Shown: piece by piece, positions 34,846 to 48,300 of the stretch
Numbering within the stretch: the stretch's first letter is position 1
Layout of the letters: each line of letters begins with the position of its first letter
NCBI GenBank assembly: GCA_947579605.1
Contig: OX388325.1
Coordinates: 2,351,572-2,415,571 of the forward strand
Direction: 5' to 3'
DNA length: 64,000 nucleotides
Origin: Athripsodes cinereus
Taxonomy: Eukaryota; Arthropoda; Insecta; Trichoptera; Leptoceridae
Notes under the pieces: model-generated
The model's input: the letters and a program-made list of their open reading frames with translations, nothing else
Database searches by the model: none
Told to the model about the DNA's origin: nothing
Made by a program: the position numbers and the translations under genes

Positions 34846-37024
34846 GAAAGTAAGTATAAGGAGACATCTGACAGTGATGATTACAATAACTTTTCTGAAT
34901 TGCGCAAAAAATGCACTTCATTGTCTAAAAATGTTATAGTGAACATATAGAACATATTGAAGATAATCTGACTAGACTCAGAGTTTGTGGAGATTTGTGA
35001 ACACAATGAGAGAAAATCGGGTTGACATACCATCAAAGCTTTATTACAATAATCAATATTCTGAATCACTTCAAGAAGCTGTAAATCTCTTCGCGTCTTT
35101 TTTTCAAAGTGTGTATGATACTCCAAATACTCATTTTGGCATTAATTTCTCCTCTGATAAACTTATCGACTTTCACAGCATTAATATTACTCTCGACGAG
35201 GTCAGGAGTGCGATTCTTGCACTTGGTTCTTCAAGGACAGCTGGCCCAGATGGCATTCCCAATGTCTTTGTTGTGAATTGTGTAGATGTTCTAGCTCAAC
35301 AGCTGCACATACTATTTAACACTTCTTTAAAGTTAGGAGTTTTCCCTGATATTTGGAAAACAAGTTTTATAACGCCAATTCATAAAAAGGGCGAAAACAA
35401 TCAGGTAACCAATTATAGGCCAATATGTATACTTTCCGCGATTCCAAAACTTTTTGAATCCATAGTTGTAAAAAAGATAAACCAACCTATGAATGAGGTT
35501 TTAACAAAACTCCAACATTGCTTCGTTCCAAAAAAATCTGCACTCACTAATTTGGCTATTTATCAGGAATATATAATTAACATACTTTCTGAAAGGGGCC
35601 AGGTCGACTCCGTGTACACTGACTTTATCGAAGGCCTTTGACAAAGTTTCACATGACATAATATTACTTCGAAAGTTACGTGGGTACGGGGTCGATGGAG
35701 TTTTCCACGGTTGGTTAGCGAGTTACCTGAAAGATCGATCTCTCAGAGTTAGAATTGGAGATTGTACATCCGAGCCAATTTATGCGTCTAGTGGAGTACC
35801 GCAGGGGTCGCACTTAGGTCCGATACTATTTAATATATTCGTTAATGACATAGTACAGATCTTCAGAGATGTTGAGGTTCTTTTGTTTGCTGACGACTTA
35901 AAATTATATAAATTTTATAAATTAAGACTGCATAACGCTTCAGAATAATTTGAAACTTTTGAATGACTGGTGCAAACCAGGGATGTTGCGAATGTTCGCA
36001 TCCGCATCCGCAAATGCGGAGCTTCCGCATGTATTTGGACATCTGCATCCGCATCCGCAAATAACAAAGAAAAAAAAATTCGCCAAAGAATCCATAATAT
36101 TATTGTAGCAAAAATTTCGTCACATATTTGACAGTGGGGCCTACCAACTAAGATAGTTCCTACTTTTTTCTATAATATCTTAAACATCCGCATCCGCATC
36201 CGCGGATGTGAGCCTTCAAAAATCCGCATCCGCATTCACATCCGCGGATGTGTAAAAATCGACATCCGCAACATCCCTGGTGCAAACTAAACCAATTAAA
36301 TTTAAATATAGCAAAGTGTCAAGTCGTCAGATTTCATAAAACTAGGTTCCAAGTCACCTTTAATTATTCAATTGATGATATTGTTCTTATCTGTGTTTCT
36401 AGTTTGAAAGATTTGGGAATCACATTCTCTGAGGATTTGACTTTCAATATATATATAGAGGAAGTTGTTGGTAGAGCTATGAAAGCCTTGGGTTTTATAT
36501 TTAGACTGGCAGATGACCTTAGAAAAATTGACTCTTATAGATTGTTATTTGTATCCCTTGTTAGACCTATACTTGAGTATAATTCTGTAATATAGTCTCC
36601 GAACTATAATATTCACATCAACTGTATAGAAAGGGTACAAAGAAAGTTTTTAAGATTGATAAATTATAAACTTGGTATTCCAATCGAAAGAATAGATTAT
36701 TTTAATCTAATTTCAGAGCTTGGATTACCATGCCTCGAAGATCGAAGAAAAGTCTTCGATATTTCTTTTCTAAACAAGTTGTTAAATGGCTCAATTGATT
36801 CCCTAGAATTATTAGACCATATTCATTTCAATATTCCCACCAGAACAACCAGACAATGTGTAATGTTCCATGAGCGTAATGCTCGGACCAATTATGTCTA
36901 CCATTCTCCATTACCTAGATTACACAGACTGGGGAATATGGTGGGAGACTGCACAGACATATTTGCCGACAATTTTCTCAAATTTAAATCAGACGTAATA
37001 CATTTCTTCGGAAATTTTGAATGA
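34845..37024 (+). pseudogene. CR1/Jockey-like LINE RT, split by a hAT MITE
   Basis: Fragments in order on the + strand: SKYKETSDSDDYNNFSELRK, WRFVNTMRENRVDI, SSRTAGPDGIPNVF (RT block 1), FPDIWKTSFITPIHKKG, NYRPICILSAIPKLFE, YTDF then a frameshift at ~35630, SGVPQGS (~35790), and LFADDLKLY with the catalytic DD at about 35885-35912. After the 302-bp MITE the thumb resumes (KLNQLNLNIAKCQVVRF), then PILEYNSVI with an in-frame TAG at ~36595, IERVQRKFL and the C-terminus to 37024. Several shifts make it inactive. Confidence 0.85.
35978..36279. mobile_element. hAT MITE, 302 bp, with 8-bp target duplication
   Basis: Starts CAGGGATGTTGCGAATG and ends ATCCGCAACATCCCTG. The octamer GTGCAAAC flanks it (35970-35977, 36280-36287). 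The interior is made of repeated CATCCG and GCGGAT hexamers near both ends. Excision in silico restores the sequence GACTGGTGCAAACTAAAC of the host LINE. Confidence 0.92.
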
Positions 37025-37109
37025 CTTTGGGCATTCGGGACTATTTTTGACTATTTGTATTTCCTTCCCATTCTGACATCTACAAAACTGACTTAATTCA
37101 AATTTGTTA

Positions 37110-37195
37110 TACAGGCGGACCTCGACTTTCGCACATGATTGGTTCCTGAAAATGTGTGCGAAAGTTAAATGTTCGAAAGTAGAGGTATGTAAAAA
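37110..37195 (+). mobile_element. Pogo/Tigger-like terminal fragment
   Basis: CAGGCGGACCTCGACTTTCG followed by an inverted partial copy GTGTGCGAAAGTTAAATGTT resembles the end of pogo-type elements. The second terminus was not found. Confidence 0.35.
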
Positions 37196-37544
37196 AAAAC
37201 AAAAAAGTACTTTAAAAGTTTTATTTACATATAAATAATTACTGACAATAAGTACATACATTTTAAATGTAAATTATATTCTTTTAACGAAGTTGTCAAA
37301 GGTTGTACTTTATGTACCTACTATTTTTTTTCTTTTCTTCATAGAGAGCTCTGTAACATGCAGTACTATTATGCATCGCCTATAATTAAAATGTACTATG
37401 ACATCGTTTTATTTGTTGTGACGAAGTGTAATACCATCATACGTAATACCTACTCTGGTTTTTATGCGTTTCATTGTGTGACAGGAAAAAAAAACTATAC
37501 GGAACAATTATTTTTACTCAATTTTTTCAACAAAAATTGTTAAA

Positions 37545-37853
37545 ATACACGGGGAGTTTAAAGCCAAGCTCTTTGAGTTAGGGCTGACGGACGACCCGTG
37601 GTGTGTTTGTGGGACGGGAGCTCAGTTTGTGGGTCATATCCTGTGGGAGTGCCCAATGATGACGAATGCGAGGGATGTAATGATTGATAGTTTGAGTGAT
37701 GATACTCCGAGACTTGTTTGGTCTGGGGAATTAATGATTAGTCCGAGAAATTTCAGGGCCTTCTTGGAATTTACGGATGTCTGGGTGTCTCGGTGGGACC
37801 TTCTGCGTGAGACGGGCTTACCCCCCGCTTACTTGGATGAGCTTGATGGTTGA
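37545..37853 (+). pseudogene. R1-like LINE, C-terminal end of ORF2
   Basis: The frame from about 37548 reads HGEFKAKLFELGLTDDPWCV, CGTGAQFVGHILWECPMM, then to the stop at 37853. The CxCG...H....C arrangement is the C-terminal zinc-binding motif of R1/Jockey-type ORF2 proteins. The copy is 5'-truncated and GC-richer than its surroundings, suggesting a younger insertion. The 3' untranslated region runs to about 38400. Confidence 0.7.
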
Positions 37854-38655
37854 TTTTGCCTTGTGTGATCGTGGCTGTCGCGGGCGAACTCGTTTCTTCG
37901 TCTTTTGTGCTGTCCTGTCTCCCTTGGTGGAAAGTCTTAGGTCTGGGAGGGATGTCCCTTGGGGAGGGAAGCGTGTCTGCGAAGACTCCAGTATCAGCGA
38001 CCCTCGGGTTCACCGGCATGAATACCTAAAGAAGTTTCCGGACACCTCAACTCGGCTCTCTGCTCATTTTTTATTTCTTTATTTACTTAATTTTTATTTC
38101 TATTATTTTGTTTTAAATATTGATTTGTTATCTAGGTTAAGGAAATGCCTTTGTAAATATATTGTTAGTTTTATATTATGAATGTATTTGCTTCTCTCGG
38201 CTAGAGAAACATCGAAGGAGTGTAGTCAAAAGATTCCACACACGGGGTTGTTTTTGGCCGGCCAGCCCCTCAGGCTGCCCACTATGGCGCCTCCGGTGTG
38301 GACAAACTTTGTGCAGTGTAAAATTCGGATAAATGGAAGTCCCCAGACTTATGCGCTATCCGGATGGTCGTTGGGTCTCCTTCAATGTTTTTATTTATAG
38401 AATAATTTTTGTGCTTATACATTTTCAAATTAGAATCTTTATCCATAAAATTTAACATCTGTGGTTATGATATTTCAATATTGAAAAAATCGTGGAAAGA
38501 ATTTTTATAAATTTAAAATGAATAGGTATCTATCTAAAAAAAAAAATTAGTACCTACATATTATATTAGTACAGGGTACAGTAGATAATTTATAAACAAA
38601 TCTGAGTTAAATGAAATTGTTCAACATAAATGATTTTTATTTTTTCACACTATAC

Positions 38656-39141
38656 CAGTGATTCCCAAAGTGGTCCAGGTGGATCCCCAGAGATCCACGG
38701 GAGACTCGACGGGGGTCTACGATGGCGTGACTAAAAATAGGGGTGCAAGAGTCGTAAGTGGGGGTCCACGAAGCCATAAGTATCTGATATTCGTTAAAAA
38801 AAAAACAGATATTGAAATAAACAATATTCGGTACAAATACCCGGTACATTGTAAAAAAGGTACTGTGAGAAAATATTCTTTAAGAAAACCGAAGAGTTTT
38901 TGTCTAATTTCAAATTTCTATACTATTTTTAAATTCGACGACGGGGGGGGGGGGTATAGAAATTTAAATGCTTAATATTTTTAAAGTAAACAATATTCGG
39001 TACAAATACCCGTTACATAGCAGAAAAAGGTATTGTGAGAAAATACACTAAATAGAATGTAAGAAAACCGAGGAGTTTTTGGATTATTTCAAATTCCTAT
39101 ACCATTTCGAAAATTAAGTGACGAGGGGAGGGTAGAAATAC
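38656..39141 (+). repeat. hAT-like left end followed by two poly-G repeat copies
   Basis: CAGTGATTCCCAAAGTGGTC at 38656 looks like a hAT terminus, with no clear partner. Two tandem copies of the poly-G family follow. Each has ACAATATTCGGTACAAATAC, CGAAGAGTTTTTG or CGAGGAGTTTTTG, and a G-rich run before TAGAAAT. They lie directly upstream of the NLR-like gene. Confidence 0.5.
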
Positions 39142-39255
39142 AGGGGGTCCACCGGAATCAGCAAATTTTTGAAAGTAGTCTATGAGAAAAAATGTTTAGG
39201 AACCTCGGGAGTTTGTAAAGAGATTAAAAATAATATTAATCACTCATTGATTGTT

Positions 39256-39285
39256 AGGCGGTACGAAGTTCGCTGGGTCAACTAG
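39256..39285 (+). mobile_element. Helitron 3' terminus upstream of the NLR-like gene
   Basis: AGGCGGTACGAAGTTCGCTGG then GTCAACTAGT gives the hairpin-CTAG-T arrangement. It ends 57 bases before the splice acceptor of the large gene, so a Helitron occupies its 5' intron or promoter region. Confidence 0.65.
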
Positions 39286-39326
39286 TATGTTATAAATATT
39301 GTAGGTACTTGACTAACCTGTTGACT

Positions 39327-39342
39327 CTGTTGTTGATTTCAG
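39327..39342 (+). promoter_or_regulatory. 3' splice acceptor of the NLR-like gene
   Basis: A T-rich tract followed by TTGATTTCAG ends at 39342. The in-frame sequence upstream of it is probably intron. The open frame drawn back to 39309 begins with TTG, not ATG, so 39369 is the better start. Confidence 0.65.
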
Positions 39343-39368
39343 GAGCTCAGTCTGTGCAGTTCAATATA

Positions 39369-42300
39369 ATGGATTCCATTACAATGGAATGCAGCACAGA
39401 AGAGTGCAGTACAACACAGATATATCGCAAAGGAAATTCAGCTAACAATCAAGGTGCGTCATATCTAATTAATTTGTCACACGCTCTGTTGCCGTGTTTA
39501 GCTTCTGATGAAACTTATAGTGACGTAAAGTTAATGGTAGAACTTCATGAAGATATCTCAGGTAAATTCGATGACCTTAACATTGTACAACAAGTTGAAA
39601 GTAAGAATTATGTAACAATGATTCAACTTAAACATAAGGCATCTAAAGGTGCGATTATAAACAAATACACGTTAACATCGCATACAAAGCCGCAGTTTAA
39701 TATTTGGCGATATGTTAATTCTTATTCTACAAAAATTAAAACTTATGTGTCTACAAATAGTGATAATCAAACCTTAAAACATTTAGTACTCTACACCAAT
39801 AGCCCCGTTGAGGAATCCTTCAAGAAAGATTATCTTACGGAGCCCAGTGAAATACCTTCCTTCCTAACGCGCATACATCCATCAGGATTCCACAAACTTA
39901 GATATGATAAATGCTTAGAGCTGTGTTTAACATGCATTGCCAATGAATTTCGTTCGAACATCAAGAAACAAAAAATCTTTGATTTATCCAAAGTTGATTT
40001 CAATTTATGTAGAGATGTGATTCAGCTCGATGATGAAAGCCGCATTACAGAATTGAAAAATGATTTTGTCACGGGTGAAGGAAAGTTCAAAGACACAAGT
40101 TCAATACATGCATGTTTCAGAAGACATGTCATCTCGGAATTAAACAAAATAGGAAGTAAAATCTCAGACAACGAATTCACAAGAAAAAAACTCAAATATA
40201 CGGACGACGAAACGTCACAAGGGTCAGAAGATATTTGCCTCATGTTTGAAGAGTTTCTAAGAGACTTTTGTGATTTATTTATTTTGGCCACGAATCAACC
40301 AGATGACAGTGCTATGATTATTAATGCAAAAGAAATCCTAAATGAACATTCTTATTTTAAAGGCTGCAAAATTGATGGCATATACAATTTTATTTATAAT
40401 AAAATGAAAAAGTGGTTTAGTGACAAAGAAGGGTATTTTTTCAATAAAGCAGATTGCAAGAATTTATTAATAAAGGCTCGTCTGGATCAAAAATCCATAG
40501 ACCAGAGAAATGAGCTAAACAAGACATATTCCTCCATACATTTCACTGAGGACTCCATCAATAAGTTTAAAACACAAATAAAAGACGAAGCTGAAACTGT
40601 TATATCAATCAACATAAATGGGAAGTCCTCCTGCATACTGATAAAGAAATTCATTGAAGTTTTCCACGGGCAGGGTGATAATAATTCCCTGTATATTGTC
40701 AATGTGAAGGAAGTGATGGAGACAATGTCTCTGCAAGACATTGTGAATGGAGTGGGAGAGATTGTGCCTCTGAAGGATAAGTCTAGTGAGTCCTCTTCCT
40801 CAATAGTAGTGTTGCATTGTAGTAACTGTAACGTTAGCGATGACTATAATAGTAATTGTGATATGAACCTATGGATAAAGGAAACTAATTTCGGTGAAAT
40901 CATCAAAGATCTTACAAATATCAAACTGGTTTTCATTCCATGTGATGATTTAAGTGTTAAAGATGTAAATGTACATTATGGTATTACTGGAGAAATATTG
41001 GCAAATGATATATCAGACGAATCTGAGATTTTCGCTCGAGAAACGCTTAGATTTAATGGAGTAGAAAAATCTTTAATAAATATATTAGGACAGTCGTGGC
41101 AAACTTTCAAGGAATGCAAAATAGATAACACCGATATGTTCAGTGAGCTAGCGCAGTCTATTGCAAAAAATAAAAAAATCATAATAGCGGAAGAACCACA
41201 AAATACATCTCAATTAGATGCAGCACACATGCAATGTAATTATGAACTTAATGTGGAACGTTTCAAAAAAATCTTATCAGAAGATAGTGGGTGTGCGTTT
41301 GCCGTTAGTCGTCATATGGAAGATGAAATACAGAGGTTATGTCAACTAGATGAGGCCCCATTTAAAAAATATAAAAAAGACAAGAAGATAGTTTTCTTCG
41401 ATATAAAAGATAAAAAACAAAGAGTATTAGAAGATTTTTGCGATAATTTTCAAAGGAATAACGCAAATTTTCAGAAGATATTCTGGATTGAAATAAAAGA
41501 CGATTCTCTAATTGTACGTGCGGTATTTAATCCAACATACTACATACAGAGAGAACTTATTCAGAAGAGTAAAATAATAAAAGTGAACACAGAGAAGATG
41601 GCTGAAATACTCCATAGTGGTAAGAAAGTTAGTATTGTGGTGAAAAATTTTACTAATAATAAAACTTTCAAAAATAAACTAAAAGATAATGATGATCCTA
41701 CTAAAATAGAAATATGTATGCAAAATATTAAAATGTACCCAGGAAATGAAGGAAAGCTAGAGTATAAGAATCTATGCAAAGAAAACAATACAGTTCACTT
41801 GCTGGAATGGTGCGATGATGAAGATCTGAGGTGGATACGATCACACGGATCCATGGAACTATTGAGGGAAAGTGAGCGTGGTGATCAAGTTATAGACTTG
41901 ATTTCATCAGGATCTCCATCATTAGTAATCATATCAGACGATCCTGGGATGGGCAAATCCACATATCTGACTTACATATCTCAACTTATAAAGGAATCCA
42001 AATGGATTATCAGAATAAACTTTAGGGAAGGGTTGGTCACAAAAGCTTTGGAAAGTTTTGATAGTGATAATATTGTGGAGTTCTTGACTAATATTGAATT
42101 TCTAAACACAAACACTTCTGTTGTTGCAAAATCATTGTTACAATATTATCTAAGGGAAGATATTTCTTCAAATGACAACATATTGTTGTTCATCCTGGAC
42201 GGGCTGAATGAAGTTCCTGGAGAGCTACTGGAGAAGGCTAAAGAGTTACTTAAAATCTTAGTGAAAGATACAACTAGTACTGTTTATATCGCAACTCGAC

Positions 42301-45300
42301 AACATTATACATCTTTGCTTGAAGACCAACATTCATTTCTCTCTATGAAACTCAAAGAAATATCATTCGATGATCAGTGTAAATTCTTAATTAATTACTG
42401 GGAAAATAATTTAAATAAAAATGTTGAGTACAAGACTGCTGAAAATTTCCTAATGACAATGTCTGGTGTATGGGGAGACACTACTGAGTTCATAGGAATA
42501 CCTTTGTACCTAAGAATGATATCAGAAGTTTCCTTTAAAGATAAAAAAAATGAGGAATTATATAAGAAACAATTTGATGTGAATATGTTATATGAATATT
42601 TCATTGAAAATAAATATGAAATATATTTTAAGGATAAGTGTAATGATTCGTTCACCAAACAAACACGCAAAAAAATGGAGAAACAAATACAAAACATTCT
42701 TAGTGAGTTCGCCTTCATATATTTATTTCCTAAGTATCGCAATCGCCTTGGAAGAGATATAGAGGTGGACATAACAGAGAATCGAGAAGATTATTTACTG
42801 TTAGGTTTGTTGCAGGCTAAAGGTTCCTATGAGGAGCTTTATTTTCCTCATAGAACCTACTATGAGCATTACGCTGCGCGATTTATAGTGGATTCTTTAC
42901 AAAAGAAAGAGAGCAATAAGACCAAGTACACTTTGGCATTGGATGCTGTTAAATCTGGATTATACTCGGAGAAAAATAGAGGAGAGAATAAAATGTTGAA
43001 AATGTTTATGGATTGTATACTGGTTGCTGAACTTCCATTACACAAGGCAATATTTAATAAGGACCTACAGTTATTTTACAAGTTGTCATATAAGGAGCCA
43101 AGAGATGTACAAGATGCACTGGGTAGATCGGCCTTGCACATGGCTGCACAATATGGAAACACAGATTTAATTAATGATCTGATACTTGCTGGCTGGGATG
43201 GAACTATTAGTGATGTTTTGGGTAGGACACCTTTACATTGGATGATATTGAACAGATATATTGATTGGGAAGATATTAAAATATTGATTGAGTCTCACAG
43301 TGACATAAATATGGAAAACAATATATTAAAAAATAAAAATGTAATAAAAGGGAATATAATAAATATATTTGGAAATGAATATGACACTGAAAGTAAGATA
43401 CTAAAGATGATTAATTCAAAAGATGTGTATGGATACACCCCTCTGTACTATGCAGGAAATAATAAGAATTGGAAGATATGCACTGAATTGTTATACTACG
43501 GAGCCAACTGTAATGCACTCAGTATGGTAACACAAACTTATTTAAGTTCTTACATATTGAAAGACGTAATCAATTACGTAGAGTGTTCCCATTCAATATT
43601 CCCATTACTTGTGTTACAAAATCGTATAAATATATTTGAGTATGATGAGGAAATTTCATTAATACCAGATTATATTAATACTTGTCTTGAACATAAATTA
43701 TACATAATAGTTAATAATCTAATTAAAGAAAAGGCGATACAAGATCTAATAAAACGGAAAGAAATAAAAATGGAAAACATAAATGTAATTATATATGAAT
43801 GCTTAGGATACTTAATAGAAGATATTCATTTGAATGATGAGGACTGTTTAAGAATTTTCAAATTTTTACACGAAAATGACTCAAGACGACAAGATGCGAA
43901 TATTAATTATCTACAAGAAAGTATAAAGAAAGCAGCTGAATGTGATCGCTTAGAAACATTTAAATATATACTTAAAGTAAAGAATAACAATATAACACCA
44001 GATGATGTAGTGAGTTGTCTAAAGTTAGCAATGGATAGATCCTGTATGGATATTGTGAAATATATTTGTACAGAACACAGAGATAAAGTAGCTGCTGGTA
44101 AGGTTGCTCTCATGTACGCTGCTCAGTGCGGGAGGTTGGCTGTAGTTAAATACTTGGATGAACATGGAACTGATTTAAGTTACAGGAACAGTGAAGGGAT
44201 GACAGCACTTCACTATGCAGCTCAGAGTAGCAGGATGGATATTATGAAGTACCTTGTGAGCAGAGGAGGTGATGTTAATCTTTGTGATTCTCATGGGAAG
44301 ACAGTCTTAGACTATGCATTTAACAGTAAGAGAAGTGGTACTTATCTTTTAGATGAGAGTTTCTCATGCGTCCAGTATTTAGTAATGAAATGTGAAGCAA
44401 GATTAGGATCTGACACTTCTAATGATTCCTATTACAGGGATTTAGAACAGATTTGTGGAGTATCCCGCGAGTCTGTAAATATACAAGATACCAATGGAGA
44501 AACTCTCTTACACAAAGCTGTTAAAGTGAACAGTGAAGTCCTTGTCAGACATCTTATATCTTTGGGAGCAAATGTGAATGCAGTGGACAGTGAAGGTAAA
44601 ACACCCCTAGAATGTTTGAAGGAGCCATCGGATATTTCTCTCGTGTTACTTCTAAATGGTGCTCATTGTAAATCTTCATACAAACACCTTATTCCACTAA
44701 CATACTGTAGTGGTGTGCTATCAAACAACTCTGTTATCTGGAATATAAAGAATTCTAACTTACAAACATTAATACACATGGCTGCTCACTTGGGATGTAA
44801 CAGAGATGATGACAGTAGTTCTGATGATGAGGATGACGACAAATGTTCTACTCAAATTGATGAAACTAATGTTTTGTCTTCGATACTGAATATATGTAAT
44901 GACGTCAGAAGATGCAAGCCACTGAATATAATATCTACACAAGATGATGCTGGGGACACTGCCTTACATATCGCAGCACGCCTCGGTGACTGTAAAAATA
45001 TAAATATATTGTTAAAACAATCTGCAAAGTATAATATTCTCAATAACAAAGGAGAAACACCAGCAGAATGCTGCAGTACATCAAACGCCAATAAAATTAT
45101 CGAACAATTTGATATCATTTGTAATTTCTTTGCAATAATCAAAGAAACAAAACTTGAAGAATTTGATATTAAGTTAATATCCTATAAGTACATTGATGTA
45201 AGAGACGCAGATGGAAGAACAGCTCTACACTGGGCTGTGCTTCTTAAGAGCTCCCAAATAGTAGAATCTCTGTTGAGGAAGGGTGCCTGTACAGAAGTGT

Positions 45301-48300
45301 CTGATGATTATTTACTAACTCCTCTGCACTACGCTGCTATTGAGGGAGATAGAGAGATTATATGTCAGCTGCTCGCACATGGGGCAGCGTTCAACTGTCG
45401 AGACAAAAATAACAAGACACCAGCTGATGTATGCAGTGCACAACTAAATGTAATCAGAGAGATAGAAGATATATTCAATCGTATAAGTAATGAAGGCAAT
45501 AATAGTTGTACAATCATTTCAACTCGATTAAATTATTCAACACTAGAAGACGATGTTGCACTGGCTGCAGCAGGAGCTTGCGATGAGAGAGGAAATACTT
45601 TGATTCATTATGCTGCTCATAGGGGAAACGTGGAAGTACTAAACTTCTTATTGAGCAGAAGTGGAGTATATAATAAAACTAATTCATTGGGATATACACC
45701 TGAAGATGTAACTGATAATAAAGACATTCTAAAACGCTTTAAATTAATAAGAAACATATTTGAATTGTATAAAAGAAATAACATTGTATCAACATACAGC
45801 TTCATTCAGCCCATGTTAGACGATAAAATAATAGAATCTTTAGTAAACTGTAAAGATATGAATGGAAATACTCTACTGCACTTCGTGGGTGACATATATT
45901 TTGCAAAAGAGATCGTAAAGAAAACAAAGTATTTATATTGTCCTAATAAAAAGGAACGCACTCCATTAATGAATGTTGCTAGTAGAGGTAATGCTTATAT
46001 CATTAAACTAATCTGTGAAAAGGACAAATGTGGTATTTTTAAAAAAGATAATTATGGGCAGACTGTACTACACATGGCTGCGACAAGTGGTGATATAAAC
46101 GCAGTAAGGTATTTGGTTAATAACGGAGTAAAAAATATAATTAATGAAAAAGATTATAAAGGACGCACAGCATCAGAATTGGCAGTCACAAAAGGACATA
46201 TGAATATAATGAACTTCTTAGAAGATAATTGTATCATAGAAAATAAAACACATAATCAAATTACATCAGCTGCATATTTTAAAAACAAACTTATTAAAAA
46301 TATTCAACTAACGGATATTGATATGCTACATAATATTATTAAAAATGGTGACATAGATGTAATCAAGGTAGGGATGGAGAAACCATTTAATATAATTCAT
46401 GAAAAAAATAAAGATGGAAAAATTACGATACATGTTGCTGCTAAGTATGGACACAAGGATATAGTAGAGTATCTGGTTCAAAAAGGGGGTGAAGGTATTA
46501 TAAATGAAAAAGATAACAACGGTTGGACTGCATTACATATAGCTGCCCAGAATGGACATAAAGAAGTAGTAGAGTATCTGGTTCAAAAAGGGGGTGAAGG
46601 TATTATAAATGAAAAAGATAACAATTGTTGGACTGCATTACATATAGCTGCCCAGAATGGACATAAAGAAGTAGTAGAGTATCTTGTTCAAAATGGGGGT
46701 GAAGTTATTATAAATGAAAAAGATAACAAGGATTGGACTGCATTACACAAAGCTGCCTGGAATGGACATAAAGAAGTAGTAGAGTATCTTGTTCAAAATG
46801 GGGGTGAAGGTATTATAAATGTAAAAGATTACGACGGTTGGACTGCATTACATATAGCTGCCCAGTATGGACATAAAGAAGTAGTAGAGTATCTTGTTCA
46901 AAATGGGGATGAAGGTATTATAAATGAAAAATATAACAAGGGTTGGACTGCATTACACAAAGCTGCCTGGAATGGACATAAAGAAGTAGTAGAGTATGTT
47001 GTTCAAATTGGGGGTGAAGGTATTATAAATGAAAAAAATAACAAGGGTTGGACTGCATTACACCAAGCTGCCTGGAATGGACATAAAGAAGTAGTAGAGT
47101 ATCTGGTTCAAAAAGGGGGTGAAGGTATTATAAATGAAAAAAATAAGGACGGTGTGACTGCATTATATATAGCTGCCCAGAATGGACATAAAGAAGTAGT
47201 AGAGTATCTTGTTCAAAATGGGGGTGAAGGTATTATAAATGAAAAAGATAACGACGGTTGGACTGCATTACACAAAGCTGCCTGGAATGGACATAAAGAA
47301 GTAGTAGAGTATCTTGTTCAAAATGGGGGTGAAGGTATTATAAATGAAAAAGATAACGACGGTTGGACTGCATTACACCAAGCTGCCCAGAATGGACATA
47401 AAGAAGTAGTAGAGTATCTTGTTCAAAATGGGGGTGAAGGTATTATCAATGAAAAAGATAACGACGGTTGGACTGCATTACACCAAGCTGCCCAGAATGG
47501 ACATAAAGAAGTAGTAGAGTATCTTGTTCAAAATGGGGGTGAAGGTATTATAAATGAAAAAGATAACAATTGTTGGACTGCATTACATATAGCTGCCCAG
47601 AATGGACATAAAGAAGTAGTAGAGTATCTTGTTCAAAATGGGGGTGAAGTTATTATAAATGAAAAAAATAAGGACGGTGTGACTGCATTACACCAAGCTG
47701 CCTGGAATGGACATAAAGAACTAGTAGAGTATCTGGTTCAAAATGGGGGTGAAGGTATTATAAATGAAAAAGATAACGACGGTTGGACTGCATTACACCA
47801 AGCTGCCCAGAATGGACATAAAGAAGTAGTAGAGTATCTTGTTCAAAATGGGGGTGAAGGTATTATAAATGAAAAAGATAACGACGGTTGGACTGCATTA
47901 CACCAAGCTGCCCAGAATGGACATAAAGAAGTAGTAGAGTATCTTGTTCAAAATGGGGGTGAAGGTATTATAAATGACAAAAATAAGGACGGTGTGACTG
48001 CATTACATATAGCTGCCCAGAATGGACATAAAGAAGTAGTAGAGTATCTTGTTCAAAATGGGGGTGAAGGTATTATAAATGAAAAAAATAAGGACGGTGT
48101 GACTGCATTACATATAGCTGCCCAGAATGGACATAAAGAAGTAGTAGAGTATCTTGTTCAAAATGGGGGTGAAGGTATTATAAATGAAAAAGATAACGAC
48201 GGTTGGACTGCATTACACAAAGCTGCCTGGAATGGACATAAAGAAGTAGTAGAGTATCTTGTTCAAAATGAGGGTGAAGGTGCTATAACTGAAAAAGATA

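Noticed and set aside
38656..39213. Complete hAT element upstream of the NLR-like gene
   Set aside because: The left end looks right (CAGTGATTCCCAAAG) but no matching right terminus or 8-bp duplication was found.
39309..39368. Using the open-frame start at 39309 as the start of the large protein
   Set aside because: The codon there is TTG and the segment contains a splice acceptor (TTGATTTCAG). The ATG at 39369 is the first plausible start.
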